A stretch of 64,000 bases of DNA from Terfezia claveryi. Its lineage: Eukaryota; Ascomycota; Pezizomycetes; Pezizales; Pezizaceae. Where the stretch lies: NCBI GenBank assembly GCA_015179025.1, contig WHUX01000018.1, forward strand, positions 62,001-126,000, read 5' to 3'. The notes beneath the pieces are model-generated. The model did not search any database and had not been told where the DNA came from. It saw only the letters and a program-made list of their open reading frames with translations. Positions 45,458 to 58,350 of the stretch are shown here, piece after piece (the stretch's first letter is position 1; the number at the start of each line of letters is the position of its first letter). A program made the position numbers and the translations under genes.

Positions 45458-48400
45458 TAGCTATAGGTGTAATAAGTCCCTAAGGCAAAGAAGTAAATGT
45501 ACGATGGGCCAGTAGTGATCGTCGTACTGTGCTTGTGGAAGAATGGTGTCAAGAGTAATTAACCTCGAGGCTCATGAATTAGGACATGCACTGTACTGTA
45601 CTGTACAAAAACAAGGGGTAATTTATTTCTGGTCTCGATACTGCAATTTTTTTTTATTTTTTAGTGGCTACTATATATTTTAATTATTGTTGCTTGTGTG
45701 AAAATTTCAATAGAAAGTCAGCCAGATAAAGCTAGGTAACTTATATTTTATTCACTCATAAACATTATTGGGCGTTACTTACCCTGAAAAACGAAAGAAT
45801 TCTGCATAAGAATGGATAAACAAAATGTACTTGCGTCTGTTAGGTGGAAGGAAAATTTATGGGAACTTGGCTATGAGCTCTTCTCGGCAATGATTCAGAT
45901 TTGTTTGCGTTTGGCTGGAATGAGAACTGGGAGGGTTTTGTCTAGCTCATATATACAGTATCGACAATAGAGATCCTTTCTATTTTGTAGTTTACATCTG
46001 TGAGGAGAGAGTATAGTTATATGATAGAGTAGGTGGTCACTCGAGTTTGTCTACTGCCATGCATTGGGAGCCATGAAGTCGATTCTTGTATGGCACCATG
46101 TACCCATCACGGAAGACTGGTTGCAACGAGCGGCGCAGAAACTATATTAGATGTAGGAATACTAAAAAAAAAAGAATTCTGACATGCTTTGGCTTCGATG
46201 TTCGAAAATTGATCTACTCCAAAAAAGTAACTAGGATAGATATATATCCGTAAACGGGTGTTATTTTTTACATATATGCAGTAGTGGCCTAATATCACAT
46301 CAATCCTACCTCAGATGACCAAACTCAACTTTATACTGCTACTCTCACAACCATGAATTGCTTGAGCAACCAGCTAGGTAATCAAAATATGGTGAACTTA
46401 TTCTTCTTGCCTCTCTGTAGGTATTAAGATTCTTTAGAAACCTCCAAAAGAACCGCTAAAAGGAGTGAAGAAGAAAAAGGAAGATACATAAAAAGAATTT
46501 GGCCCCCCCCCCCCCCCCTTTCCCTGTCAGCCAAGTTGTATATATGTTCGAGTTATGAACCCCAACCCCATGTGAGGTTGAGGCTTGAAATAAGCTTTTG
46601 CCGTGCGGTTCTATAGGTCAAGTCTGAAAAATTGGGGGTTTTTGTGTGTAGTAGTAGTTTTTCACGGTATAGGAAGGTTGTACCTGACTTACCAAACTTT
46701 TATCGGGGTAATCATAACGAGTTTAACACTCACTAGATCAGGGAATACCGGGACGTGCTGGAAGCTAGTCTGGTTTATGACCTTCTTACCGGCCGTTCGT
46801 TGACAAATTCAACAGGGTGATTTTCGGAAGTACGCATACCTTACCCTGAAGAAAGAGTTCCGGAATAACATCCAGGCCTTCAATCAGTTATTGCATAGGT
46901 ACCCCTTTTGTGAAGGGCTTGAGTGCATAAAAATATGTAGCTCTTAGCTGTTGAAGTAGGTATAACGAAGTTTTTGTTTTGATTTGGTGGGATTTTCATA
47001 TGGTAAAGGTGTTGTAGCTGGTAGAGTAGTTTTGATTTTAGCATACTGGTACTAGGATGCAGGAATTGGGAACTTATAATCAAAGCTCTGTATATGTGAT
47101 AATGATGTTCTTGTTTGTAACATATGGGATGAGAAGTATGTAGAGAAGACGGTACGTAGTAATCGTTCTTGGAGACTTTTGGGGATGTATGGCGTTAGCT
47201 GTAGAGGAGAGTAGAGTGAGTACACTTAATGGGGACTGGTATCAGACTGCCTTTGTACCACCCACGCGGTTATCGTGCTAACCTTGTGTGTGTGCAATAC
47301 GTAGTAGACTCAAGCACCGACTTATATGAAGCGTTGGGTCGAGACGGAGGCACTCGTATGGCGTTACCCTGAGAGGAGGACCCCACAAATCGGAAAGGTA
47401 TGATGAAATTTATGAAATTTATGACTTTGATGATTGGGCTGTGGTAGTAGTCTATGGGGTGGAGATTTGTGGGCAATGTTCGGCTACAGCTTCACACGAC
47501 CCAGAGAGCAAGGGAATCTTCCGCAAGCTCAGCTAGAAGACCTGACAAAACCCATGGAGATAGATGCAAAAGACATTTATATCTCAGCACAGGATTCAAG
47601 GGATTGTTCACCTTGCTCTACTGATTAAAGGTGTGTTTGCACCATCACCTAGAGTGTGTTTGATATCTTGATGAACTTCGATATATACATACTTACTGAG
47701 ATATCAAGTTAACCTCAAGGACTTGTACAAGTTTTAAGCCTTCCTCGCTCCTGCCGCCTCTGCCTACAGGACCTAATAAACATATAGTCTATGCTTGAAA
47801 CTTCTATGATATCAAAGAAACTACATACGGGAATGGACTTGCGCTTTATGATAAGCTTCTCTGGCATTATTTCTCTGCCAAAAAACCTGAGTTGCTTCGG
47901 ATATGCTATGGCCGCTGAATTTCTTTAAAATGAAGCTCTTCTAGTGGAGGAGAATTGTTGATTCGATTAATTTTATCTTGTTATTAAAATAGGTCATTGA
48001 AGATGAATATTCACTGTATTTATAGGTGTGGGAGATGGTACTAGAGAGTTGTGGGGTCGGCCCAAAAATGGGCAACGTGAGAGCTACGGCTTTCGGTTTC
48101 ACACAATATTGACATCAACGTTTCTAATGGGAAGGACTTACTTACCCCTTTGTCCCTGATTGAATCAACCGGGCATATAAACATCCTGTATGTATTGCCT
48201 TTTGGCGATATTATTCCGAAGCTGTTAACCTCAGCCCTCCAGCATGCCATACCTCTTTTGACATCGCCATCCCGTACTAGGAGGAATGTCCCTGTTTACC
48301 TCCGCACGCACTACGACCACGCCGCATGGGGTTTTTCCGCCATTTCGCAGCGTTAGGCATCATGTATACTACGGGGCTTTACCATCGCTGTCGAGGGGTA

Positions 48401-48838
48401 GTAAGATGAGGGTTTAGCAGGACTAGCTTTTCAGCTTATATCGAACTCGCCCCTCTCTCCACTGCCTTATATTACCACCAGATCTCTTGCCACAAAGTTG
48501 TATGTACAAATCTCTTCGCAGTATATTTTATATCCTTGTTCTACCAACGATTCTAACGCCCGTTTGCCAAACAGGATACGTCATGCAATGGGTGACATGG
48601 GTACCCTGGAACCATGCCTAAAACGAGCCGTTCTACTGGTACTCTGTTCGCATATATATATGCACAATTTCTGCGTACCCGGGATTAACTTTCCTAGGAT
48701 GTAAACGAAGGATGATATAAGGACCTCAGCGTAATCTTGAAAGGGGACATTTCCAAGGATCATGGTGGGTTACAGATGCAGGAACAGTCGGAAGCTTAGG
48801 GGTATTGGTTACAGGACTGATTATGTGGAGGAGGTGGA
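45458..48838. other. intergenic, with scraps
   Basis: AT-rich DNA with a 16-C run at 46503-46518. Protein-like scraps occur near 46735-46930 (VLEASLVYDLLTGRSL, then KYAYLTLKKEFRNNIQAFNQ in another frame) and near 47460-47628, broken by stops. No intact gene is seen. Confidence 0.4.
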
Positions 48839-48845
48839 TATAAAA
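48839..48845 (+). promoter_or_regulatory. TATA box of the mannanase gene
   Basis: TATAAAA about 80 bp before the start codon at 48925, the usual fungal spacing. Confidence 0.5.
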
Positions 48846-48924
48846 CCGAGAAAAATGCCCCTTCTATGACCTCCTCAGCCAACACGGTTCGTTCGATTGG
48901 TTATTGCATTGAATATATCTTACA

Positions 48925-50412
48925 ATGCTTGTTCAGTCGGCTTTCCTCGGTTTATTGGCATTGGCCTCTGGCCTCGTTGGTGCTGATGCCAGTACGCTCA
49001 AGACTCCCAAGGGATTTGTCACAACAAAAGGTACAAAGTTCCAGCTCGACGGCAAAGACTTTTACTTTGCGGGAACCAATGCCTATTATTTTCCATTTGG
49101 TAATGTATGAATCCCCTATTTCCGATATTCGTAGCCTACATACAACCATACAACATACTAACGAGGCTTGTAGAATGAAACCGATGTCGAGCTTGGTATG
49201 AAGGCAGCCACAGCGGCTGGATTGAAGGTCTTCCGAACATGGGGTTTCTTGGACAAGAACGTCACCTTTGATCCGCTGGGTCTCCCCAAATACGGTGGCG
49301 AGGGTGCCGGTCCAACGGAAGTGTACTTCCAGAGCTGGGCTCATGGAAAGCCATCTATCAACTATGGCCCAACTGGTCTTCAGGCATTCGACAAGGTCGT
49401 CAGGGCTGCTGAGAAGACTGGTATCAAGCTCGTGGTTGCCTTGACCAACAACGTACGTAGCTATTAATTTATGGTTATACTTGAAGAATTGAGGGGGCTG
49501 ATGAGTATGTTTTTATACATGTATATAGTGGGCGGATTACGGTGGAATGGACGTCTACACGGTCAACCTTGGTGGAAGATACCACGATGACTTCTACCAC
49601 ATCCCTAAGATCGTCAACGCCTACAAGAACTACATCAAGGTGTTCATCAACCGATACAAACACTCCCCAGCCATCATGTCCTGGCAATTAGCCAACGAGC
49701 CCAGGTGCGGGGCTGACGGCGTCCGCAACCTTCCTCGCTCAGCGGATTGCGACTATAATCGTATGAGCGCTTGGGTCAAGGATATCAGTGCCTACGTCAA
49801 GAAGCTCGATCCACACCACTTGGTCTCTACTGGTAGCGAAGGTGCCTTTTCCCAATAACCCTTCCTTCCCTACCAATGAATATTAAAAGAAAGTAAAATG
49901 CCTAACAACCATTGAATTAAAATCAAATAGGAGAATTCAACTTCCCCAACCGCAACGACGACTGGGCGTACTCTTCCGGCAACGGCGGGGACTTCTATAG
50001 GGATCTCTCCCTTCCCAATGTCGACTACGGCACATTCCACCTGTATCCGGACTGGTGGGACAGGACCTCCGCGTGGGGTACGCAGTGGATCAAGGACCAC
50101 GCAACCGCGCAAGACAAACTCGGCAAGCCCGTAGTCTTTGAGGAATACGGATGGCTCACCCCCGAAAAGAGGCGCGAGTATCGTGGCAAGAATACAACAA
50201 AGTACAGGATTCCTGTTGTGGGGGAGTGGCAGAGGACTGCGGTCCAGCAGAAGTTGGCTGGTACGTTGTACTGGCAGTTTGGGTTTAGTGGATACTCGTA
50301 TAGAAAGAATGATGATGATGGCTTTACGATATATCTGGATAATAAGCAGGAGGCGGATGTCTTGGTTGTCAAGCATGCGAGGGATATGGATGCGTTGAAT
50401 AAGAAGGGGTAG
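48925..50412 (+). CDS. secreted GH5 endo-1,4-beta-mannanase (417 aa)
   Basis: Four exons: 48925-49104, 49174-49452, 49529-49841 and 49931-50412. Introns are 69, 76 and 89 nt, the first with branch TACTAAC. It hydrolyses internal beta-1,4-mannosidic bonds of mannans in plant cell walls, outside the cell. The signal peptide is about residues 1-20 ([16 protein letters not shown]). GH5 subfamily-7-like motifs are [20 protein letters not shown], then [10 protein letters not shown] with the acid/base Glu210, FHLYPD, and VVFEEYGW with nucleophile Glu329. The length equals a bare catalytic domain with signal; no cellulose-binding module is seen. All catalytic residues are present, so it should be active. 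A long T run (about 50484-50510) follows the stop. Confidence 0.94.
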
Positions 50413-51929
50413 AAGTGGTGATGGGTAATTATTGATCTGCTGTTGCAGTACATTGAGTTGTAAATGCCATGTATTATTATTATTTTTTTTTTTTTTTTTT
50501 TTTTTTTTTGGTTATTATGTTCTCTAGAAAGAAAACATAAAATAATATTAGGTGATACAAACAAAGGAAAGCAAAAGAAAAAGAAAGAGAATAGAAATAA
50601 AAATAGAAAAGAAATTAAACATTATCAATTAATTAGAGGAAGTATGTACCTATTATATGGCATATGTAATCTAATTTATTGTATGTATGTAGTCTTTGAA
50701 TTTGGCCACCTCATGATGTTTCTTGCACACGAACATCACCAGAGGTAGTAGAGAGAGAGAAAGGCATTAATTTTGATACCCGAGCTTTTTTGTTGCTTGG
50801 GAGCCATAGAAATGTTTCCCAAAAGTAACCTCCCTCAACCCCCCCCCCTCTCCTCCACTAATCTGTCTTGGAAGAGGGTGGTGGCCAAGTTCAAGAGATG
50901 CAGAATTGAAGCGAAAATAATTACCTCGATGAGCGACTGACAGTGATGTGATGGAAGGAAAAGACGAGTAGGAGGAGGAGTCTGTCTGCTGCTGCTACGT
51001 GGGGGGTATTTAAATATATGTATGTATAGAAAGAAAGTTAGAATATATAAATATGTGTATCGGTGATTTGGGGAGGGGGGGGAGTTATAAGGGAGACATC
51101 GATACATGAATATAGAATATATTCTGCTAGACTTCTTTTTGGTGGAGAAGAACGATATTCCTATTATTGAAGTAACCCATCAGACAGTTCAAACCACAGC
51201 AATGAGCCATGCATAGCCAAAGAAGCATGCTCGGTGCGTTTACAGTGGCTACTAGCAATTTCAATTGTGTCATTACACATCTATGTACCTAAGTAGGACA
51301 CCCCCAAACATCATATGGCAAGGAAGTGTGAACTACTTTCTCCCAGCGAGTCCAAGTCCACCAGCGCTCAGGTTTCAATGTTGATCTGGAACCAACGCCA
51401 TTATTACAGCCCCCAATAAAGTAAGCCCCCTTTCAGATAGAAGAAGGCTCTGCAGTCTACCTACAGTCCTTCAAATCATAAAATATCCATATTGCAAAAA
51501 GTAACGGGAATTCCCTCGAAAACCATACCCAATTAATTATTAAAAAATAAAAAAAATAAAAAAAAATGTGACTGCATTTCCGGAAATGCCATTTTTTGCA
51601 CCCGGTTTGTTTGCAACAAGCAAATCGCAATTGTGTTACATGACCTCGTCGGCTTCCGGGATGAGTACAGTAGATGTTTATTAGCCCCGTATTGAGACGA
51701 ATGCGCGGCCAGCCTCCAACACAAAAGTTACACCACAAAAAAAAAAATTGTTGATAGAAAAGAGGCCAGAACAAATGTCTAGAAGTCAAATTATTTCAGA
51801 CACCTCGCCACAGTACCTACTTTACATACCTCGTGAGGCTGGGTTATTTTTTTGGTTTGTTTACTGTACATAGAGCGGCGCCTACCGTACAGTACTTAAT
51901 CATCCGAAACCCCAAACCATAAACAAACA
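50413..51929. other. downstream flank of the mannanase, no gene seen
   Basis: A pure T run at about 50484-50510, then A-rich DNA (AAGAAAAAGAAAGAG). G- or C-run DNA occurs near 50840 and 51070, and A/T runs near 51541-51565. Open frames here are composition artefacts. Confidence 0.45.
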
Positions 51930-52022
51930 TCCGTCGTGGTGTAGTGGCTAGCATTTGAGACTCTCAACCCAAACGCGGGGTGAAGTACTCTCAGAACCCG
52001 GGTTCAATTCCCGGCGACGGAA
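51930..52022 (+). tRNA. tRNA-Glu(CTC) with 21-nt intron
   Basis: The same 72-nt body as the copies at 3064 and 15892. The intron at 51967-51987 is G/C-rich and unrelated to the other two. Anticodon CTC follows TTTGAGACT. The flank ATTAATTACTTTTT supplies a weak terminator. Confidence 0.93.
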
Positions 52023-52332
52023 TTAATTACTTTTTGCGTTTGCGGTGCGTTTTTTCTTTTTCTCGAATTGTGGTACAGAGAACGGCGTTGTACCGTGATT
52101 TGCCGTCCGCCATGGGTTGCTTAGTCTGGTTGGCACTAGGTAGCCCCTTTGTAGGGGAGTTGGCAAAACGTTGTAATTATCCGTAGATAACCATAGTAGT
52201 TGAGGGTAAACACCTCCTTTACTCCGTTATCCAAGGCTGGCAACATACGACGGCAGAAAAACCAATAAGCTACTGTACAGGGTTTTGTGAGCTATATACA
52301 TATACAAATTCATAAAGAGTTTGCAGTTGGAG

Positions 52333-52484
52333 ATGATTAAGGGTAATTTCAAGACTACCTACAAGAGAGTGTTCAATGGTCAGAACTTTGTTGATCTTGT
52401 CTTCCGTGCAGGAGGCAGAACAGAGCAGACTGGGACATGTGACGGGCATGTTTTCGCTTGCAACCTATCTGGTCCTACTATCAG
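52333..52484 (+). pseudogene. possible BTB-domain gene fragment
   Basis: An ATG-led exon-like frame (NFVDLVFRAGG, then DGHVFACNLSGPTI) resembles the start of a BTB/POZ domain (FsDLvv.vgg..f.vH). It ends at AG|GTAAGAG, a good donor, but no continuing exon was found before the next gene. Probably a truncated remnant. Confidence 0.35.
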
Positions 52485-52845
52485 GTAAGAGACTTTGCAA
52501 AATCATTCCATTCAATTGCAAAAGGCTTGTATTTTATTGATGATATAAGTATTTGCCGAATTTATTGACAAACCGGATGATCCATCATCTTTCCATTAAC
52601 CGAACTAATATCTCCCTGTATCCATGCGCATTATGCAAACCTATTCAGCCGACAAAATGAATTTTCACACTCAAAAGAAAACACCTATTAGAAAGCGTCA
52701 CCCTTGCTCCTCCCCGTGGCACTGCCGTACTTCTTCTGGAACAAACTTGGCGGAACCTGTGCCGCATCGGCGGTATCTTTCTCTCTAGCGAGGAGCCCTA
52801 AAAACATTAATGATGAAGCTCAAGTTGATAAATGGGTTAGGTGTC

Positions 52846-54334
52846 CTACGCATAATGACTACCAGAAGTCGCAAAGGTCTGGTCCCTACCAACCGTCTTG
52901 GAGCCGTCAAGGTCACTGTCAACACGGGGATCTAGCTTGTTCATTATGTCAGACTTGTGCGGGCCGGCAGTGTGCGGTGCTGGGCCAGTGTACCCAGCGC
53001 CGTAGGTAGTGCCAGCAGTAGTTCCATGCGTAGTTCCGTGCGTAGTTCCGTGCGTAGTTCCGGTGGTATAGGCACCATATCCTGGAGCACCACTGCCGCG
53101 ATGGTCACGGTCAGAATCAACACGAGGATCAAGCTTATTAGCTACGTTGGTAGAGTGTGGACCGTAGTTGGTGGAGGTAGGGTTATTGTCAATTCCTCCG
53201 GTTCCCCCGTAGGTGCCGGTAGGGTAAGTTCCAGCAGCACGGTGATCACGGTCAGAGTCAACACGAGGATCAAGCTTATTAGCTATGTTGCTAGAGTGTG
53301 GACCGTAGTTGGTGGAGGCAGGGTTATTGTCATATCCTCCGGTTCCCCCGTAGGTGCCGGTAGTACCAGCAGCACGATGATCACGGTCAGAGTCAACACG
53401 AGGATCAAGCTTATTAGCTATGTTGCTAGAGTGTGGACCATAGTTGGTGGAGGCAGGGTTATTGTCATTTCCTCCGGTTCTTCCGTAGGTGCCGGTGGGG
53501 TAAGTTCCAGCAGCACGGTGATCACGATCAGAGTCAACACGAGGATCAAGCTTATTAGCTATATTGCTAGTGTGTGGACCGTAGTTGGTGGAAGCAGGGT
53601 TATTGTCATATCCTCCGGTTCCCCCGTAGGTGCCGGTAGTACCAGCAGCACGATGATCACGGTCAGAGTCAACACGAGGATCAAGCTTATTAGCTATGTT
53701 GCTAGAGTGTGGACCATAGTTGGTGGAGGTAGGATCATTGTCTCTTCCTCCGGTTGTTTCGTAGGTGCCGGTAGTTCCAGCAGTAGTACCAAGACCAGAG
53801 GTGTAAGCTCCTCCACCCGTGGCTCGGCGAGAGCTGTCTAGGTCAGAGTCAACAGTGGCTATACCCCCAACGTTAGTATCACTTAGCATCATTGAACTTG
53901 AAAATGTCAATACTTACGATCAAGCTTATTGGCCACATTGGTGCTATGTGGTCCGTAGTTGGTAGATTCGTGATGTGACCCATATCCTCCAGTACCAGCA
54001 GTCTTTCCAGTAGTGTCTGTAGTTCCAACGTGTCGTGACTCATCTCTGCTTGAATCAACACGGGCTGAAATAACCCAAGTTAGCATAAGATCAAAATCTG
54101 GAGTTAATATAAGACTGCCGTGAAGTACTTACGATCTAGCTTGTTGGCAATGTCTGATCGGTGGGGACCAGCAGTCTTTCCGGTGGCTGAAGTATCAGTG
54201 GTCGTGTCAACTCCAGAGGTTCCAGCACGGTGTGTTCGGTGTGTAGTACCAGTAGTACCAGTAGTACCAGTGGTATCAGTGGTATGTCCGTGGCCAGAAA
54301 TGACGTCCTTAACCTTGTGAATGATATTACTCAT
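52846..54334 (-). CDS. tandem-repeat hydrophilic protein (453 aa)
   Basis: Exons 54334-54133, 54064-53918 and 53858-52846. Introns are 68 nt (branch GCTAAC) and 59 nt (branch ACTAAC), both in phase 1. The start MSNIIHKVKDVISGHG was preferred over the in-frame ATG at 54505. The protein is made of repeats: a core NIANKLDPRVDSDRD, then Gly/Thr/Tyr-rich spacer (GTYGGTGG) and NPASTNYGPH. Five near-identical units of about 45-49 residues occupy exon 3, with diverged units before and after. Composition is highly hydrophilic and poor in hydrophobic residues, without signal peptide or membrane segment, as in hydrophilin or stress-type proteins. Similar GPH..ANK.DPRVDSD repeats are known in fungal proteins of uncertain role. 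Both introns split the same Asp-Pro junction of the repeat. Confidence 0.82.
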
Positions 54335-54461
54335 GATGGATGTGAGGCTTGAGTATAAACGAGTTGGATATAATGTAAAGAAACTGTTCTGTAGTGATTG
54401 CCTTGTTCTTGTATAAAAGATGTAATAAAGAGAAGAAAAGGTTTCGAGGGGGCTGAATGAT

Positions 54462-54470
54462 GCTATATAA
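54462..54470 (-). promoter_or_regulatory. TATA-like element of the repeat gene
   Basis: TATATAG on the minus strand, about 130 bp upstream of the start at 54334. Confidence 0.35.
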
Positions 54471-57400
54471 CCCCAGAGAGGAGATATCCCACCGCCACGA
54501 GACAATTTCTTGATTGAGACATAGTTGGGTTCATACTACCAACTTCGTCATAACCGCCACAACCATCGTGACGATGATTTCCGCGACTGTACAAAACCAC
54601 GATCTTTCTAGGATCGTTACGTTTGCCGTCAGATTCTGATTGCGCATTTGAGCGTTCCAGTTAACGACAAACAAGAATCCCAATTGCACTCGGAGAACCA
54701 AACGTCATGATGATCGGTACCAAAGCCTGCACACAGCCATTGAAGGTGGTAGGCGATCGCAGGCTGATCTCGTACCCAAAGCCGCCTGCGGTAAGAGGCT
54801 TCCTCAAACAAGTTTACCACTCGCGCCATTCCACTAGACTGTCTGCAATCGTCATGTCCCTCCGTCTGGGACCGCATCTGACTAAGAAATAAAGAACTGT
54901 GATACAAGGAGACCTACATGTATAATCACCGAGGTCTCCGCCTTAACAAGGTGGTACCGGTAGTGCAACTTCCGAGTCATCTTTGACATTGATCCCCATG
55001 CGAATATCATATGCAAATTTTAAATTCGCGATCTCCGGCTGCAGAAATCGTGTTCAGTGTGACGTCAAGTAATCAAGTCGAGATCTGCCAAGTCCAGATT
55101 AGATTAGATCAAAATGTTTCCAGCTTAGCATCACGGCATTCGTTATTGGATCTGCAACCGCAAACGCACTGCCTGACTTGCTTAGGACTGAATGTTGCAA
55201 AATAGCACTTGCAAACGTCTGGATGGGATTGGCTGAATCTGCTTAAAGTAAAGTCTAGGTACCTACTCCGTGCTACTACCGTAGACGTTTTACTCTTCTT
55301 TGAAATAATCCGCCAAAGTTAGTTGATCTGTGTATCCATATAAAGAGGTGCCAAGATGTCATGATTTGTGGAGTGGCATGGTTAATACAGGAAATGCATT
55401 AGGACTCCCCCCTCCCGCCTCCACTGCCGGCGATTCCACCCGCAGTATTCCTAAAAAAATATAGTAGAATGTATTGTTGTATCGTGCGTGTTATACTACT
55501 ACAGGACACCATCTAGCCTAATTGCATAATCAGTGTATAAATCACGTGACGATGACTGGTTTTCTGAAGTCCAATGTTAGAATAACCATTTCACCACTTC
55601 CAATTCCCAAATCACAATACAATCAAAAGATCAAATATTAGAAATTGTTTTTACTGCTGAGGATCCAAGGAATACATCAGTTAGTAAAATGCGTTACTGG
55701 AAGAGTCCGGCGTTGCTGTATATTGTTTTCAAATGCGACGCATGTCAACGCTATCACTAGCTAAAAATTGAGCTTCGGTTGTGCTGTTTCCATGCTTGCG
55801 CTGGATCTACAGACTGGGTAGACCATATGTCTTCGCATCCAGCCAATTAGGGGCAAAAACCTAGGAACTAGTAATTAGAAGTCGGATATCTCTGCAAACC
55901 GAACAGAATTGCATGAAGATGAATAGAGCTGTGAGAACTTATTGATTTGAAAGATGTTGCTGTAGATGCAATCCCGTCCGGAATATATATGAGTAACTTG
56001 GTAGGATTTTTCTGGGCCCATACAAAATTTGTTACTTTGCAACTAACATACCGGAGCAGGTTGAAGGTATTTCTTCAGTAGCTGAGGGTAATTCTATGAA
56101 ACCATAATTATAAAAGCTACTAGCTGGAGCGACAATAGGTAAAGCCTGAGATATTGTAGGAGGCTACAATTTAGTATTTGACCACCTTATTTAACCTATA
56201 CCTGTCTGTTATACTGTAAGTACATATAGCATGTCTTATTTTATCTATTGTATATAGAAAAATATGGAGGAAGTGACATGTTATAGCTATATATGTATTA
56301 TTTTCATTATCTATTGTAATGTTTGGTTTTAGAATAGTATTGAAGTAGAGTTATTATGATACCTACAAGAAAGTTATATCTAAAGTATGGCTAATAGAGT
56401 AGTATATTAGAGCCTATAACTTCCTATATACTATACCCTATGACTCCCCATATACTCTTTGCAATACTCCAGCCCTTCTATATAAAAACTACATGATTGT
56501 GGAATATATAATACGTAGGTAAACTATTCCCTAAGCACGTTATCCACTTACAAGTTTCTTATTTCAAGGAGTGGCATGTATGGTAATAGCTAATGAAATA
56601 CTTCCATATCATACATTAATATACTGATAGAGCTCATATAACCATTGCTAGTATCAAGGTGTCTCAATTCCCAAAGAGCAATATAAACAACTACGAAATC
56701 AAATATTAGTAAATATTCATCACACTGAAGATTTTAAAAAAATATATATTTGTAAGTTAAAATATTACTTAGAGGCCTAAATCCCTTTTTCTATATTCTA
56801 GTACTCCTTTTGATGTGTTTGGATGATTTAGTAGTGTTTTCTACCATTATGGATAGGGAACCAAAGATAAAACCAAGAAAGCAGAGAAGAGGACAGAGAA
56901 AGAGGTGTAAGATCTATAACTACAAAAAAAAGATTTTGCTCGATCAAACTTGGTGACCGCGCTTAAGTAGAGGAGAGCGAAGAGGTTTTGCGGATAATGG
57001 AAGAGAGCCTCTACATCTCGGCCGCATAATTCACGTGACCAAACCCAGTCTTCTTCATCAGGAAATACAGCGGCTATATCTACAAGAGGCCGATACCTTC
57101 GCATAAAGGTTCACATCAGCATGAGCACGTATGTTATGCGAACCATAAGGATAAGCATATGCAAAGATCATGTGCATATGAGTGATACGTATCCTTCAAT
57201 CACTTAAGCGCCGACATGTACAGTAAGAGATCTCAGATCGGGCGCCGCAGGAAGGTGGGGTAATTGTCCCGACACGCTGGACCTTTCCTATCATTTATTC
57301 ATCGTCGAGTCGTTCTTGAATCTATAGTTTATTGAATCCCCCCCGCCTTTTGTGCCTGTGGAGAAAAGCGATAAACGAGAATTAGGTTAGAATAAGTCTT

Positions 57401-57516
57401 ATTTCCATTACGGATTTGGATTTCAAGTTACATGTTCCTAACTCGAGCTTCTATATGTAAGGTATAGACTCAGCTGGCCAGCACACCACGACGATAAGGA
57501 CCACTATCAGCGAACG
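54471..57516. other. intergenic, with very AT-rich block
   Basis: About 56080-56830 is dominated by TA/AT words and stop codons in all frames, the look of repeat-induced point mutation or old repeats. A minus-strand 85-codon frame (56847-57104) starts plausibly (MRRYRPLVDIAAVFPDEEDW) but has no recognised domain. No other gene is seen. Confidence 0.4.
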
Positions 57517-58350
57517 ATGTCCATTGTTCAGGCTCTTAACAAGGTCCCTCCTGTTCCGGAGGAAGTAAAGAATTTCATAGCCAACACGCTATTCGCATCA
57601 ATGCACCCCTCGTGGTATACCTACAGTCATAATATACCGCAAATGGTCACTGCTCTCGTACACATAGAGCAATCAAGTGCAGGCCGAGCATGGGGCGTGA
57701 AGCTGGCCGATGTACCTCTGGGGTCGCAGGGCACCGATCCCATATTTTTATCTCCAGGCGGTATTATGGAACTAGGTGTTTTGGTGGCATGGTTTTTCAA
57801 AAAATCAAACCTAATTGACTCTGACAAGATGGTATCTGTGAATTGGGCAGCGGACAATGTATACCAAAGTGGAGGAGCGGATAAGGTTAATTGCGATGCA
57901 ATCGCGAGGATGATTAATGCTGTGCAGGAGTGGGCGCCAGATGAAGTTGAGAATCCAGGCGAGAGGCTTGCGGTAATTGAGGGACGGGTGGCGGCACTGG
58001 AAGCAGATATCGCGGTTCTCGTGTCCCAGAATTCGAGTTTGGTGAATCGGCTTAGAAGTTCTCCGGCTGTCACATGTCTCATGTTCTTATTCGCACAAGG
58101 ACACGACCAAACTCAATTTAGCACGTCCACTTCGCCACTCAACATCCCTCCTCATACCGAGCGGATTTCAGACCTGTCAGACGAAGCTGAAGACTGGCTA
58201 CGGCAGCAACTGAAAGCCCGTAACTTGTGGGTCAAGGTGGCGTCGATGGATTCTGCAGAAGAGAACCACATCTCATGGGTGCCGCTTGAGGGTGGAATAG
58301 AAATTGGTACTGCAGTAATCCGTAAGTATGGGGCCTACCGATTTTGGTAG
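57517..58350 (+). CDS. unknown protein (277 aa)
   Basis: An uninterrupted 277-codon frame with balanced composition. Residues about 20-120 are globular-looking (HPSWYTYSHNIPQMVTALVH, FLSPGGIMELGVLVAWFF). A short coiled-coil-like stretch follows (RLAVIEGRVAALEADIAVL), then a second globular part ending in WVPLEGG. No signal peptide, transmembrane segment or family is recognised. A GTAAGT donor at 58322 close to the stop means the last codons may instead belong to an intron with a further exon. The leader from 57230 carries a pyrimidine-rich patch near 57339. Confidence 0.58.
   Translation: MSIVQALNKVPPVPEEVKNFIANTLFASMHPSWYTYSHNIPQMVTALVHIEQSSAGRAWGVKLADVPLGSQGTDPIFLSPGGIMELGVLVAWFFKKSNLIDSDKMVSVNWAADNVYQSGGADKVNCDAIARMINAVQEWAPDEVENPGERLAVIEGRVAALEADIAVLVSQNSSLVNRLRSSPAVTCLMFLFAQGHDQTQFSTSTSPLNIPPHTERISDLSDEAEDWLRQQLKARNLWVKVASMDSAEENHISWVPLEGGIEIGTAVIRKYGAYRFW

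Noticed and set aside
50025..50564. 168-179-codon minus-strand frames over the mannanase last exon
   Set aside because: Antisense shadows of a well-supported catalytic domain.
52957..53841. 294-codon plus-strand frame over the repeat gene
   Set aside because: It is the antisense shadow of the tandem repeats; the minus strand has start, two introns and a coherent repeat.
56080..56830. mitochondrial insertion as source of the AT-rich block
   Set aside because: No mitochondrial gene or tRNA fragment could be read; RIP-type decay or plain AT-rich intergenic DNA fits equally well.
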